From assembly GCA_013396995.1 (NCBI GenBank), contig VWZP01005513.1, positions 310,001 to 374,000 of the forward strand: a stretch of 64,000 nt of DNA. The letters are read 5' to 3'. This DNA comes from Dicaeum eximium (lineage: Eukaryota; Chordata; Aves; Passeriformes; Dicaeidae). Below are positions 1 to 12,000 of the stretch, one piece after another (positions within the stretch are counted from its first letter, which is position 1; each line of letters starts with the position of its first letter). The notes beneath the pieces were generated by a model. It ran no database searches. It was not told the origin of the DNA and saw only the letters and a list, made by a program, of their open reading frames with translations. The position numbers were made by a program, and so were the translations under genes.

Positions 1-1949
1 AGAAGCACCCACTTGTATACCTGGCCTGGGATCAGTTGTTGTTACACAGAGAACCTCATTCCAACAGGTGAATATCTCAGCAGAGATAGTAAGGAATGCA
101 ACAGTAGCAAAATGAAAGGTTCAATTTCTGTTGAATTTTTGCTTCTTTTACTTCTTTGCTGTATCCTAACCATCTCCAGGGTCTCCAGCTCCTAAACTAG
201 GATTTGCTATTTGTCTTTAATAGGATAGAGTGTAAAATGCCAGCCCTGATTATTAACCAGGTTTCCTAGATATCAGTCTGCAATATCACTCTCATGTATC
301 AGTCAGCTCACTTGAGGTTTGCATGAGCACAGTTAGCATAAGACAAATTGCCCTAATCATTGAAAGTAGTTTCAGTAAGTAATTTTGAACACAAACTTCA
401 ACAGTTTGTTGGACTCTTGGGAACAGAGCCCTAGGAAAAAAAAAGGACTGAACATATACAGAGAATTATCCAACAGAAACAGAAAATAGTTGAATATATT
501 TCATTTTTAAGAATGCTATTAATTTTTCTTTTATTATGTATATGTTAATATTCTATATTGTTATTATTATTTAGATTGTGGTAAATAAAAAAAATACATA
601 GATGTTTTTTGTTTCCTCTTTGAAGCTGATTGTGTTACTATCAGCTTCTGTATTTCACCTATGAAACTGGATAGTACCCTTAATTTAAAGGTTTTCTGGA
701 CAGCCATGTGTGAGGAACCACACTGGAATAGTTACCATTTACATTTATGTAATCAGCACACATGGATAAGTGTCCCTGTTCAGGCAGCAGGAGATGTGCT
801 CTCTACAAGCACATTGGCCTCGCTTTACTGGGAGAGCCATGCATCCCTAATTTAGCTAATTAGGGAGCAAAAAGATGGAAGCTTTATATTTCTTACTTCT
901 CTCTGTGAGGGAGCAGCCAAGGTGACTGCTGGTGTATATTGGTGCTGTTAAGTCTGTAGTGATGTGTCAGCATCTGAACCTTACAACACTTCCCCAGTTC
1001 TGGTTATCCAAGTGAAAGGACAGCTTTTTGGAGGAATAAGTGATCTCTCCCTTTCTGGATACCCTGTGGAAGGGTCAAAAATGAAAAGGGAAGTGGAGAA
1101 AATTAACAACCCTATGCATGACACTGTGTAGTTCAACATTTCAAGCAAAATATTTAAAAAAAAAAAAAAGCAGGAGGATTGAAGAGAAGAGGATAGTGAA
1201 TTTTTTATCTAACAATCTGCAAATTGTTGCCAGATTTACATTTGGGTAAATATTATCTGTCAATACAGGTTGTTTGATGCAATTGGGATGGACCTCTAGT
1301 TTAGCCCTTCTCCAGCAGAGATTGGTAAAATAGTCTGATAGGTACCAGTCAAAAATAGGAGCTAATACTGCAATAGCAGCACAACTTGAATCCCTGGAAT
1401 CAGACCACGAATCTCACAACATCATATGCAAATTGCTAAAACAGTAATCATGACAGTTTAGGTGCAAGTAAGGTTCTATTGCATTCAAGGTAGAACCTTC
1501 AGGTTCCTCTACAGGGTTACAGTACAGCTGCTTCAGCGAGCAGTGAAATGTTGTGCCCAGCAGGTTTTGCCGCAGAAGTGACGTTTCTTTTCCCTTTATT
1601 CTCTGGTTTCTGCAATGGAGAGGATGACGTGGCCAAGCTTAAGAGGAGCAAATATCCATCACCAGCTTGAGGTAGTACCATTGGTTTCCATCAGGACAAT
1701 ATGACATGAGCAGAGATACCTGCTTAAAATCAGTGTCACATTTGAACCACACACTGCCTCCAGACCCAGGGATTCAAATCGCCACAGGTGTGGCTAGGAG
1801 TCACTTCCACTCCCTCCTCAGCTCTCTAGGCCAGGAACAGTGCTGGTCTCCACTGTGTCACATCCCATTAAGTCATTCCACATATGACATGATGCAACCT
1901 GACACAACATGTTTGGAGGGCTGAGAGAATGTTATCTCTGTGTCCACAG

Positions 1950-2007
1950 GCGCCGAGCACCAACTACTGAGCCTGAGCACGCAGGCAGCGATTCGGGCAA
2001 GCCGTGG
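1950..2007 (+). other. CpG-dense segment flanked by splice-like signals (speculative exon)
   Basis: This 58-base stretch holds about six CpG dinucleotides inside CpG-poor DNA. It is preceded by a pyrimidine-leaning tract ending in CCACAG and followed by GTAGGG, so it has the outline of an internal exon. Two of the three frames are open across it. Its length is not a multiple of three. I recognise no encoded peptide. It could be an exon of a noncoding or unannotated transcript, a remnant of a GC-rich repeat, or chance. Confidence 0.15.
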
Positions 2008-2999
2008 GTAGGGCTTTTCTTTTCTTTTGGGGGATTACATTAAGGCATATTCATGAATCATTTTTCACTTACTTTACATAAGTCATACTAAGAGTCTTAA
2101 AATTCAGATTTTATGCCTTTTGGTATATATTTTTGCACCTCATAAGAATCAGCAATCATGCAGAGAACTGGAGCAAACCCCAGGACTCCAATGTGGGTAC
2201 AGACGTCTGGGTTTGAAAAAACACTCCTTTCAGCACTAGATTTATGAAATCTGGAGGTGGTAGATTTCTATTTTGTATTTCTTATTTATGTTAGAAACTG
2301 GTTTATGTTTATCTAGTAGAGACCCATGCACAGGCATAGAATTGTTTGTACAATGAGTGAGGAGGATGCAAGGGGCCGAGTGGTGACCTACCAAAATATT
2401 AAAATGTAGATTCTGTTTCCATCTTTTCCTATCACCTGATTTTCCTCTCTGGGCTACAAATGGTGAAACAATATTATAAAACAAGATCAGTAGATTTCTA
2501 CTATTTTTAAATATAAGGATCTCTCAGTTATATTTTCTCTGCTTTGATTTAATTCCCACTATAAATAAACTTCAAACTAAAAGATAATTTGACTTTCAAT
2601 TAATCCAACTTTTCACTTTTCAGAAAATGACAAATCAATGTGCTTTGACAGCTTTGACATTTTTACCAAATGTAAATTTGATTAAATCAACCCAGTCAAC
2701 TGATGTGCTCTGATCAAAAAGACATGAAAACCAAGAGCAAAGTTCCTGGTCAAGTTAACCTGATAAATAGTTGGTGATTATTTATTTGTCTTCAGTCAAG
2801 GCAGTTAGTGTTACTGACTATTGGACATATGCTGCACGTGAAATTTAGTTGCTTAAATACATTTGCACTGAAACCCTACACGGAGACTGGAATAGGAATA
2901 TCTGCATCACCTTCCCACCCCCATCCTCCCAGTTTTATCCCCCTGGTAGACAGGCACATAAAGAGTAATTTCCAGCATGGAAAATTAGACACCTATGTC

Positions 3000-3620
3000 T
3001 AATCCTGTTTGGGGTGGGTCTGGCTCTGGCCCAGCCAAATTCCACGTGGGACAGAGGTGTCAGCTGGAGCTGGGGACAGCACGGTCTGGATATCCCTACC
3101 TGGAGCTCCTGCAGCACCCCGGGGGAAGGCAGGGGGATGGGGGAGAGGGGCTGGGTGAGCTCGGCTGCCCTCACCTTTGATGTGTCCCTCGCCGGTGCTC
3201 AGCAGCATCCCACAGCTCTTGGTGGGGATGTCCCTCCCTCTCTGCTCACCCTGCGTGGTCTGAGCCATCTGCCTCAGCGCCGCTCACAGGACCCCAATTC
3301 CTCCTGTAACCCCTCTTTGCCATAGGTCTAAGGGTTCCCAAATCACCTGCAAACAAGGTGTGCAGCGGGGCTGGGGCTGCAGCGCTGTGAAATGAAACCA
3401 GGGCGTGCAACCTGCACCATGCCCAGCCTCCCAAACACCTGCTGTTCGTGAAGTTGTTCGTTCAGGTGTGAATTCAGAGGTCGTGAGAGCCAGGCAGATT
3501 CCCTGTCTGATTCCCATCTCTCCCTCCCTGTGTGGTACCCACGTTTTCTCTCCTCCCAGCGGTGTGTACGTGCTGAGAGCATCTCTGACTCGGAGTGAGA
3601 TGTTTCAGTGCGGAGCCTGC
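3000..3620. promoter_or_regulatory. GC-rich, CpG-elevated patch (possible orphan CpG island)
   Basis: Roughly 600 bases with clearly higher GC and about 20 CpG sites, in contrast to the AT-rich flanks. Long open frames occur on both strands, as expected when stop codons are rare in GC-rich DNA. A minus-strand ATG followed by a good splice donor lies inside it (see 3175-3268). It could be an unannotated promoter, a distal regulatory element or an old GC-rich insertion. Confidence 0.3.
3175..3268 (-). other. Possible first coding exon on the minus strand (speculative)
   Basis: Read on the minus strand, an ATG at 3268 with G at +4 opens 31 codons plus one base. The frame then meets CAAAG followed by GTGAGG, a near-consensus splice donor. 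An in-frame TGA lies six codons before the ATG (TGA GCG GCG CTG AGG CAG), which suits a 5' UTR. The peptide begins MAQTTQGEQRGRD and resembles nothing I can name. The exon lies inside the GC-rich patch, where chance open frames are common. By mammalian gene order a minus-strand gene such as CFAP47 could lie to the left, but nothing here identifies it. Confidence 0.12.
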
Positions 3621-6600
3621 AGAAGTCACAGCGTGTTCTGTTTGCTATTTGCCTTTACATGATGCCTGCCTCTGATCAGTCGCTGTCACAAGCTCCCATG
3701 TGAATCTTCCTGAATGAGCAAGTGAGGGATTGTGCCTCAGAGACAGCTGGTTTTAGGGGAAGGTTGCAATTCCAGCTGACTCAGACCAATTTTACTGTCA
3801 CCTTTCATCAAAGGCAGAAATCAAATCTTATGAAGGAAACATGAGTAAGCTGAAAGTGTTCTTTTAAAATACATGGGCACATTTGCTATATGTAAAAATA
3901 CAGATATACCTACAGATCTGCTGATCATAACTTGCAGTAATATGTTATTTTTCTAACTAGTCAGTTCAATTAATGATTTACAGATGCTTATATATTCATT
4001 AGGCCATTAATTTAACAGGTTAACTGGAAGAGAACAATTATTCTAATTCCATCTAATTGTGAATACCTCCTGGTTACTCATCTAGTGACAGGAAAGGAAT
4101 TGCATTATTTTCTTTTAAAGATGAGGGATTCAATGAACTCTGACAAAACATGGCTTGTATTGTCACATTGAAACCATCATTACTAGATATTTTTCGGGTC
4201 TGCATTTCCACAACTGACAGCTCCGAGACAACCGTGTAAACAGCATCATGAATAACAGCCCCAGTAAGGGCATACACACTGTGCTATCACTGTCCCTCGC
4301 TAGTGGAGCATTTACATTTCATGAATCCGTAGCAAAAAATAATTTTAACCGTTGACTGAAGGCTCAGTAATTTTTACAAGTGCCAAGATTTCATTGTGTC
4401 TGTGAGAGCCTGCTGCACATGCTGTGCACTTCCCTAATGCCTCTTCTGTTTTCTGAGTAGTTAAAAGGACAGAGGGAAGAAACAAGTTCCCCTGTACTGA
4501 GATCCCCACACCTGCCTGGCTGAAAAACTACACTGATAGATGGTGAAATATAGTTCTCATAATTTTTTTAACATGGAAGGCAGGAGATGCAGTAGCTTTT
4601 AGACTACACTTTAACCTAACTCAGAGGCAAAATGCTTCAGTGCATAACTGAAACAGTACAAGGGAAGAAAGTGCGAATCCCACACCCCCCCCTGGATAAT
4701 TAGTAACCTACCCAGCTCTGCATTCTTTCTAAATGTTGCATTAAATAAGTACATGGAGTTCTGATTAACCATTAGATTGCTGACAATATTTTTCTCCCTT
4801 TGATTGGCATTGGACGGATTTCTCTCATAGAAAAAAATGCTTCACATAGATTTTTGTAATTTGTCTCTGCTATTGTAATTTTCTGCTATTGCTATTTTCT
4901 GCAATTATTCTAAAGTCCATTACTTCAAACTGATTTTGCTACCTGAAAGAATATGACCTCACAGTGTGTCTGATAATATTTTTATAGCAGGAAAACATAA
5001 AAATTAGAAATACAAGTAATCAACTTTTCACTGTAAAGGAAGTTAAACAAATCCCACCTTTTGTGTCTGGGAAAGCAATCAATTTACCATGGGAGCTGAT
5101 CCAGACATATCACTGTTGGTTTTGGTTTGTTGTTTTTTCAGGGTGTTTTTAATATGTTATTGATTTTTTTGAACAGTTGAGTATGGTTTATAATAGCAAT
5201 AATCTGCATGAAGCCAGCCATTACACAGGATAACACCAAGTTTATAGAACATTAACTTTTGCCTTTAGTAGTTAAATGAGAAATTAGATTGAAAGGTGGG
5301 GGTTAGTTTTTGTCCATTTTGTTGTTAGTAATGAGTGACATTAAGGTGAATATTACTTGCATCTTTACAGGTGGAGTGGGGGGAAAACATAAACAATCAG
5401 CTGTTCCTTTATGGTTTTCTAAGGCATTCACTGGCCAGTAGTTTTGCAACTGGATCACATACAGGCTGCTTTTCATCAACTTATTGTAGTATGTGTTTAC
5501 TTCCTACTTGAGTTGCATGGACTGAAAACTAAACATGCATTTAAGGGCTTTGGCTGAATTAGGTTCTTTAAAAGAGCTTTGGTTCCTAAATGAGATGTGG
5601 CAAGGGCTTATTTGCATGTATCCTAACTCAAAAAATTGGAACCTGGTCGTTCATGTTTTCCCCTAAAGCAAGTAGAATACTGGCCAATTTATCATGTGCA
5701 TTAGATGTGAAGAATCCTGGGTTGTATTCAATTCTGGTATTATTAAGAAGCCTTAAGATATGAATATTAAATCTATGAAATACACAAATTATTACAAAAG
5801 CATATTTCAAGTGTACCTCACTGCAGGGTGTAGCTGTCATCTTCTCATGCTCTGATATCTGCCCTGCAGCACTATTTACTGGCTCCATCTCTCTTTTGTT
5901 GCTTTTTATTTTTTTTAAATAAGCATATTGCTTTCTAACACACTTAGCATGCAAGTTCAGCCAGAAGATCATGTTAGTTGTTGCTGGTTGTAGCTAATGT
6001 ATTATTATTCATCTTGTTGTGGAAACTGGAAGTCAAGATTTTTTAATCCTGTAACCACAAAACTATTTCTGCCACGGTGTCGTCTCTTGTACTGTGTCCT
6101 AATTCATTTCCACAGAGGTTTGAAGTGTTCCAGAATAATTTTGTTGGCTTATCTCCCTACTGGTTGTTTCATTTTAGTATATCTGTACTAGAGTTAATAT
6201 TTTTGAGAAAAAAATCCAGTCATTATTATACAAAACATAGCAAAATCTCATATCTCTTTTTTTGTTTAAAGTATGTTCAAGTTGACAGACAGTTACTCAC
6301 AGGTACACACTGTGAAAATGTCCAGGCTAGGATATGCTCTGATCCATAAATATGAAGTATTACAATAGCAATAAAGATAATTTGCAATAGTTTGTTTCTG
6401 TTCTTCAGACTGAGGTGCTTGGTTCAGGCCTCCAAGCTCATTTGTCTTTAATCAGCACCTGTAAAACCTACAGTTTTAAGGGAGTCATTATTCATACAGA
6501 AAGCTTTTCTTTTTTGTAGAAGCCTGAAAATTGAAACAGCAGCCATGCAGCTCTCAGCACATACAAAACTGAAATATATTATGAGTTTCTTGGCAAAGTA

Positions 6601-9001
6601 CTGGGTTTGGAGGGCGATTTTTGGTTTTTGTTTTCACACAAATGCCTGATATGCACAAAAGGTACCACTCTTGAAGGAGATATTGCTAAAATAACTCTGA
6701 AAGCCAAGGGGCAGTAAGCATTTAGGCTCTGTATACCAAGTCTAACATTTTGACCACTGTAAATTGTAATCTTCTACTTTTGGCACTATTCTAGGTAATT
6801 TTTTAGAATTAATTAGGTGGATTTAGAAGAGACCTCTAGAATTCAAATAACAACTTCAAGGTAGGTAAAATCTAAACTCTAAAGGATTACATACTGGTTG
6901 TTAAATAATTTATTATGACATCTCAAAAGCTGTGTTTGGATGAACTTAGTGGAGCTATTAATTACTTCCTGTACTTATTACTATCATTTCTATAAGCCTT
7001 GGAATTAAAAATGTAAATAAGATATTAAGCTGTCTAAGTATTTAAAAGGTTTAAGGGAAAAAAGGCTTATTAGACTGTTTAGTGTTTAAGTGTCCTCCAA
7101 AGGACAGATAACAGAGTAGGCCAGCAAATTCAGACATTCACTGCAAAATAAATTAACTTGTTATTATCACATATTAACACATTATATATCCCTCACTCTG
7201 CCAAATTGTGATTACATGTCTGGAAGCTGTAAAAATGTAATTAATTTCTCCGTATTTTTATTAGAATGCAAATATATCTACACAGAAGCAGGATGATTTG
7301 TTGGTGGGTGGAAACCTTGAATTCCTTTAGACTGCAGAGTAAAAGCACAATGAGAAAGACAGGGGAGACAGCACAGCAGAAGCTATGGGTTTGTAAAGAG
7401 TAGAATGCATTAAGAAAAGACAGCTAAATCTATAAAGGGAAGATTTGGTTAGGTCCACATCACATTAGATTTTGTTGCCAGCTTAGTATATTTTCCATAT
7501 TGAATATATTTTTTAAATCTGTAGTTTTATGCATAAATTAAGAGCTACCAGCTTCCAAATAAACTGAAGCCATTCCTCTTGCAGTGGCTGCACTTCAGCA
7601 ACACCTCATCCCAAAACTGCAGGGAAGCATTGCACAGCCCAGCTAGATTAAAGCAGATTAAAAGAAGTGTCTAACAAGCAGAAAAACGTTTGGAAATAAT
7701 AAATAAAAATAAAATTTCAGGGTAGTTCAGTAGCAGCTGCAGGAATCCCTGGATGAAAGTCTGTTTATGAAAATCCAGGTAATGGTGAGACAGGGAACGT
7801 CCAGCGAGGGCACTGGCACTGGCTCTGGGGCTCCTCCCAGGAATGTGCCACTGCTCCCTGGCTCTGGGCTGGGAATTTGTGTGCTCTCAGCAGGCTCCCA
7901 CCTCTCTGCAAAGGCACCAGGCAGGTCCCTTGGCACAAACCTGATGTGGGGCATGGACTAGGTGGCCTTTGCAGCCATCGAGACAAGGAATGGTCATGTT
8001 GAGAAGGCATTGTGCAAAAGCTTACAGCTCTGCAGGGACTGGAATTCCTTGTCAGACAGCCAGTTATTTCCATTTCACAAGCACTGGAATCTTTCTACAG
8101 AAGTTGTTATAATCCTGGATGAATGCTTTGCTCACTTTAACTGAAAATTCTAGCAAACAACTGATTTTGAAAACCCTTTGACTTTGCTTTTAAGCAGAAA
8201 GATGAGAGTCTAACTTCAGATTCTTAATCTGAATGGAAAGAATTAAGAGATTTAAGATATTACTCAGCTTTTAAATTTGCAAATCTATTCTTATTCTATA
8301 TGTCCAAATATACAATTGTATTATAAGTTATTAAATTGTGATTTTAAACAACTCTGGAATGTTTATTAATTGCCACACTCACAGCATTTGAATTATTTTC
8401 ATCTGTTAGTATATTAAGAGACAAGGAAACATTCAGAGGAAGAATGGAAATATTTTTCTGGGAATTATGTGCTTGTGTTGATAAAATGGAATGCAATCTG
8501 AAAACAGAGAAGACCAGGGCTGAAGTAAATTCCCTGACAAAGACCTAAAGAACTCAGAGGCAATATGGTTATCTTTCATAAAGCAGAATATAGTCTCTAA
8601 TTGAATCTGATGCATAGTATAAAACCTAGAAGATTCCTCTAGTGCCTGGGTGATTGCTGTTCCCAGCAGCCATCAGAGAGACAGGTCCTTGTCTCTTGAT
8701 CTTGTTAAGGACACTCCAGGTTTTGCTCAGCCCTTGAGAAAGGAAATGTTTTAGACTGCTCTGCAGTGATTGTGTTATTGCCTGCAAGGAAAGTTGTTTA
8801 CCTGAGATTCTTTTTTATGCACTCATATAAGGATGTGGCACAAGGTACAAAAAATGTTGGAGACTTGGAGTTAAAATCTGATCATGCAAATAAATTGAGG
8901 CATGTGGAGAATTATGTGGAGAATGTTTCAAATTTGGAAGACCCAGGCTTAGCTATGAATTTCTTTCATCTCTGGGGTTTTCTGTGGGTTGTTTGTTGGT
9001 G

Positions 9002-9038
9002 TTTTGGTTTTTGTTTCTTTTTTTTCTTTTTTTTTTTT
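9002..9038. repeat. T-rich low-complexity tract
   Basis: A run made almost only of T, with scattered G and C. It is low-complexity sequence and creates spurious Phe-rich or Lys-rich short frames on the two strands. Confidence 0.8.
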
Positions 9039-12000
9039 GTCACACAGGCTTTTAAACTCTTTTCATGTACTTCTTTGGTGCATAAATAACAACAGCAAGT
9101 CAACATCGACCATCTGTTGCACATTAAGAATTTTAATTTTAATGCATCCAATGATGTCCTGTTTAATGGTCTTTTTGACTTAGTTGCCAATATCAGCAGG
9201 ATGAGCTTGATAATTGACAAGGGCATGTAATTGGTTGTCACAGGTGGAGATGTAGCACTTATTACTGTGTACGCTGAGAAAAGAGTCTTCAGAGATGGTG
9301 GGCTTTGATCTCTAAAAATGGAAATAATTTTGGCTTTGAGGGATGAAATTTGGACTTTGAGGCACTGTCAAGGGCTAGGTGAAGGAGGGAAAAAAGGGTC
9401 CATTGAAGAAAATGAAATCTGAACTGCAATCTAGCTACAAATTTCTGGCAGAATACCTTTTCTGCAGACCCAGTTTTCAGCAGCAGCTTTGACAAAGGAC
9501 AATGAGCAGCAATGGGAACTCAAGAGCAGAGCAGGTGCCTCCAAGAAAGTGTCAGTGCTGTCATCCAAAAGCAGTAACCAGGATCTTGTGTCTGATGACA
9601 GTTAAAAAGGCAGCATGGGAAAAAAAGTCTCGTCAGCACTGGAATTGCTTTTAAACACAATGTCTGGCTTGTTCCACAAGGACAAAGGGAAATATGCATC
9701 ATTGCTCATTCCCAAGCTGAACAGAAATGGGAAATTCTGCTACTTTTTGAAGGGAAAGTGCAGGCTTTCAACTCCAGTACACCAAAATAAAAGAATAGCT
9801 GTGCTTTTTTTTCCCTCACCTTGACAAATGGAAACTTGAAAGAGCAGTAAAGTAGTTTTCTTAGAAATAAACTGGCACAAATTTTTGCACCCACCTATTA
9901 AAATAGCTCTTTAGTCTGAGTCAGACATGTGCTAAGCTCTTTCATGTTCAATAAACTTCAAAATGTTCAAATGGCTGAAGGGGGCCACGATCTTCAAGAT
10001 TTTCACCACAGATAGTTCGCCTGTGGAAAATATTTCACATCACTATTTGAAATTTCCCCTCACATAGCAAGGTGGTGTCTTCACAGTGGAATTCAGGAGC
10101 TACAAATTACGAGGAGAGACAGGAAATGTCCGAAGATGCCAAGGCAGCATTTGTTCTGAAGCTGGGAATAAGATATATGACCTTCCTGTCATCTCCAGGA
10201 ATGATAGATAAGTGAAGTGGGCTAATGGAGCAACACAAAAGTGCAGTGTGAGCTATTCATCCAGAAAAGTGTTATCTGCATTTTAATGTTATGGGTGGTA
10301 GCCACCTTTGAAGCTGGTTTAAGAAAATAAGTTTTGGAAGTTTTGTTACTTCACTGTAATGGATGACTATGCAATAAAGTCAGACCTGTTACAATGTTGG
10401 GTAGTGACACTTTCATGAAGCTGGGCCAATACAGCTTGCAGGTTCCTCCGAGCTTTTTCTTTTCCTACAGTTTTTGTGACATTCTTTGGGTGATTATATA
10501 TGCACGATGGGTTCCTTACTGGGAGCCTGCTTCCCAGTTTAGCAGGTTTTGCTTTGGGTAAACACAGAATTTTCACTGTTCTCCATCCCCCAGAGCTTAA
10601 CAATGGTGAGAAATCTGCTGCAAAGAAAATCCTGCAGCACACCCTGAATGTCATCATTAGTCCGGACATTCATTTATCAGCTGAATATTTCGGCTGAAAT
10701 AATACATTTTCCTCTCTTGAATAATTTGAAACAGGCTCTTTAGCTTAACTTTTCCCACAAGATTGCAACCACCTTGACACATTATGGTCAAAGACTTGGC
10801 TAGTTTGACCCTGCCTTGCTGAAGTTGCTGAAAGTGAACCTTATGTTGGCATTAAGAGTCTGCAGGAAGCTCACAGAGCAATCAACACAGGAGCCCTCCT
10901 GGATCATTAATAAGCCATGTATGAACTTCCTTCCATTTCCACCCCTGATGTGGTAAATGTCACCAGCCAGACTGCAGCTCCTTGTGCTGGGACATGGACA
11001 GGAATGGGAGTCTGGGGCATTCCCAGGTGCCTGGGCCAGGAGACTTCTGTCTGTGCTAAGTGTAAGTGTAAGGGGCCCTAGAGCTGTGCATAGCTCTCAC
11101 CATTCAGGCACAATTCCTTCAGACCTTTGCTCTGCTGAAGCTCTCAGCATTTCTGTCCTGCCCAGATGAGGTTCTGCTCTGGTCTGTATAAGTTCTTACC
11201 ATTTGTTGGTGTCCTGTACTTTTAATGGCAATCCAATTAATTATTTTCCTTGGGGCATCTTTTGTGGCTGAAGCCTTTGAATTTGTTTTTCTGAGCTTAT
11301 CACCTCACTAATTTATTTATATATACTTATTAATCTGCATAATAATTTTAGAAAAAGTATTTTCTTCCTACTGGAGCTAGCCTCCAACAATTACTTTTAT
11401 CTAAGAATTTTGTGAACAGTGGAGAAAGGAAAAATTCTTTCTTTTAAACTGTAAAATGCCATAAGTGGCCTTTTATAAAAGCTGTCAAAGTTTTGTGAAT
11501 CATGAAGAACTGCGCAGCAAGACTGCAACCTGTTTGTAGATGTCTTGTGTGGATCATTGCATACATTATTTTTAATGGCCAATTTCACTGCTGTTAGCTC
11601 AATCAACACAAGAATTATATTTCTGAAAGCCAAGACAACTTGGACAAATTTTCCAAATTTCTCTCCAACATGTTGGAAGCAAAGCAAACTACTGTGTTTA
11701 CTGAAGAGGACAGCTTTCCTGTGCAAGTTTATTTTTATTCCTCTTCTTACCCAGTTACAGGGAAAGATCCTATAATTATCGACTATCTTTTATTGGTGAT
11801 TTACTTGGCGAAGATTGATTAGCACAATCAGTCACTCTAAAGCAATTTTCATCACCAAATATTAGATGGTTTCTTCTCCTGCTTGATTAGCAGTCCTGCT
11901 GCAGGTTACACTGTAGATGTAATTCTATAAACGTGGCTTGCTAAGTGTTGTTATATGAAAAATCCTCATCTAAATATAGAAATTTTAAAATATTTATGGG

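Noticed and set aside
5628..5972. 114-codon minus-strand frame
   Set aside because: AT-rich composition, no family similarity and no regulatory context. It is treated as chance.
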